A DNA stretch of 5,416 nucleotides, from contig JAITMU010000230.1 of NCBI GenBank assembly GCA_031277195.1, forward strand, positions 1-5,416, written 5' to 3'. The stretch comes from Gallionellaceae bacterium (GTDB taxonomy: Bacteria; Pseudomonadota; Gammaproteobacteria; Burkholderiales; Gallionellaceae). Numbering within the stretch: position 1 is the stretch's first letter; every line of letters begins with the position of its first letter. Below, piece after piece: positions 5,291 to 5,416 of this stretch. Below the pieces are notes generated by a model, which was given only the letters and a program-made list of their open reading frames with translations, did not search any database and was not told the DNA's origin. A program made the translations under genes and the position numbers.

Positions 5291-5416
5291 ATGCCTTACC
5301 TTACCCTCGATAACGCCAGTCTCGCTTTTGGTCATGTCGCTTTGCTCGATCACGTCGATTTTCAACTCGACGAGGGCGAGCGGGTGGGGTTGATCGGGCG
5401 TAATGGCGGAGGAAAA
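5291..5416 (+). CDS. uup: ABC-F family ATPase, Uup type (N-terminal fragment, truncated by window end)
   Basis: Only the first 42 residues are present; the frame is open to the last base. The protein starts MPYLTLDNASLAFGHVALL and reaches GLIGRNGGGK at residues 33-42, the Walker A (P-loop) motif of an ATP-binding cassette, broken off before the expected Ser/Thr. The pattern of a short beta-strand segment, LLDHVDFQLDEGERVGLIGRNG and a start so close to the P-loop fits the ABC-F group of soluble, ribosome-associated ATPases. LLD plus ERVGLIGRNG is closest to Uup as I remember it. ABC-F proteins have two ATPase domains and no membrane segments and act on the ribosome; E. coli Uup is also linked to precise excision of transposons. 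Other ABC-F members (EttA, YheS, YbiT) are less likely but cannot be excluded from 42 residues. It is divergent from gyrA. Confidence 0.85.
   Translation, partial: MPYLTLDNASLAFGHVALLDHVDFQLDEGERVGLIGRNGGGK

Noticed and set aside
1..5416. A new defence, mobile or biosynthetic system
   Set aside because: All coding capacity is explained by three complete housekeeping genes and one ABC-F fragment; what remains is repeats and short intergenic sequence.

Overview
The window is a chromosomal housekeeping segment of about 5.4 kb, most likely from a betaproteobacterium. The Nitrosomonadales/Gallionellaceae side of the group is my best guess, from protein style only. Three reasons support this: the gene order gyrA-serC-pheA is one I know from betaproteobacteria; the GyrA N-terminus and the fused chorismate mutase-prephenate dehydratase look betaproteobacterial; and the intergenic spaces carry short C/G-rich palindromic repeats.

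Layout. Three complete genes lie on the minus strand and are read from right to left: gyrA (5090 to 2541, DNA gyrase subunit A), serC (2378 to 1296, phosphoserine aminotransferase) and pheA (about 1126 to 62, bifunctional P-protein). On the plus strand, diverging from gyrA, an ABC-F ATPase gene of the Uup type starts at 5291 and is cut off by the window end inside its first Walker A motif. Every gap between genes holds a repeat: a heptanucleotide tandem plus a hairpin downstream of pheA (1-61), a three-hairpin C/G-rich cluster between serC and pheA (1149-1279), a related two-hairpin cluster between gyrA and serC (2428-2529), and a long, nearly perfect inverted repeat between gyrA and the Uup gene (5178-5260).

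Function. SerC acts in serine and pyridoxal-phosphate biosynthesis. PheA commits chorismate to phenylalanine and carries an ACT domain for feedback control. GyrA is the DNA-cleaving subunit of gyrase. The three minus-strand genes are spaced by about 160-170 bases with no recognisable intrinsic terminator, so read-through is possible but not shown.

I see no new defence, mobile or biosynthetic system here. The points worth a second look are pheA, which has no ATG, GTG or TTG codon early enough to include a catalytic arginine of the chorismate mutase domain and has a repeat cluster directly against its 5' end; the covarying hairpin architecture shared by the two C/G-rich clusters; the heptamer tandem running into the pheA stop codon; and the inverted repeat in the gyrA/Uup divergent region.
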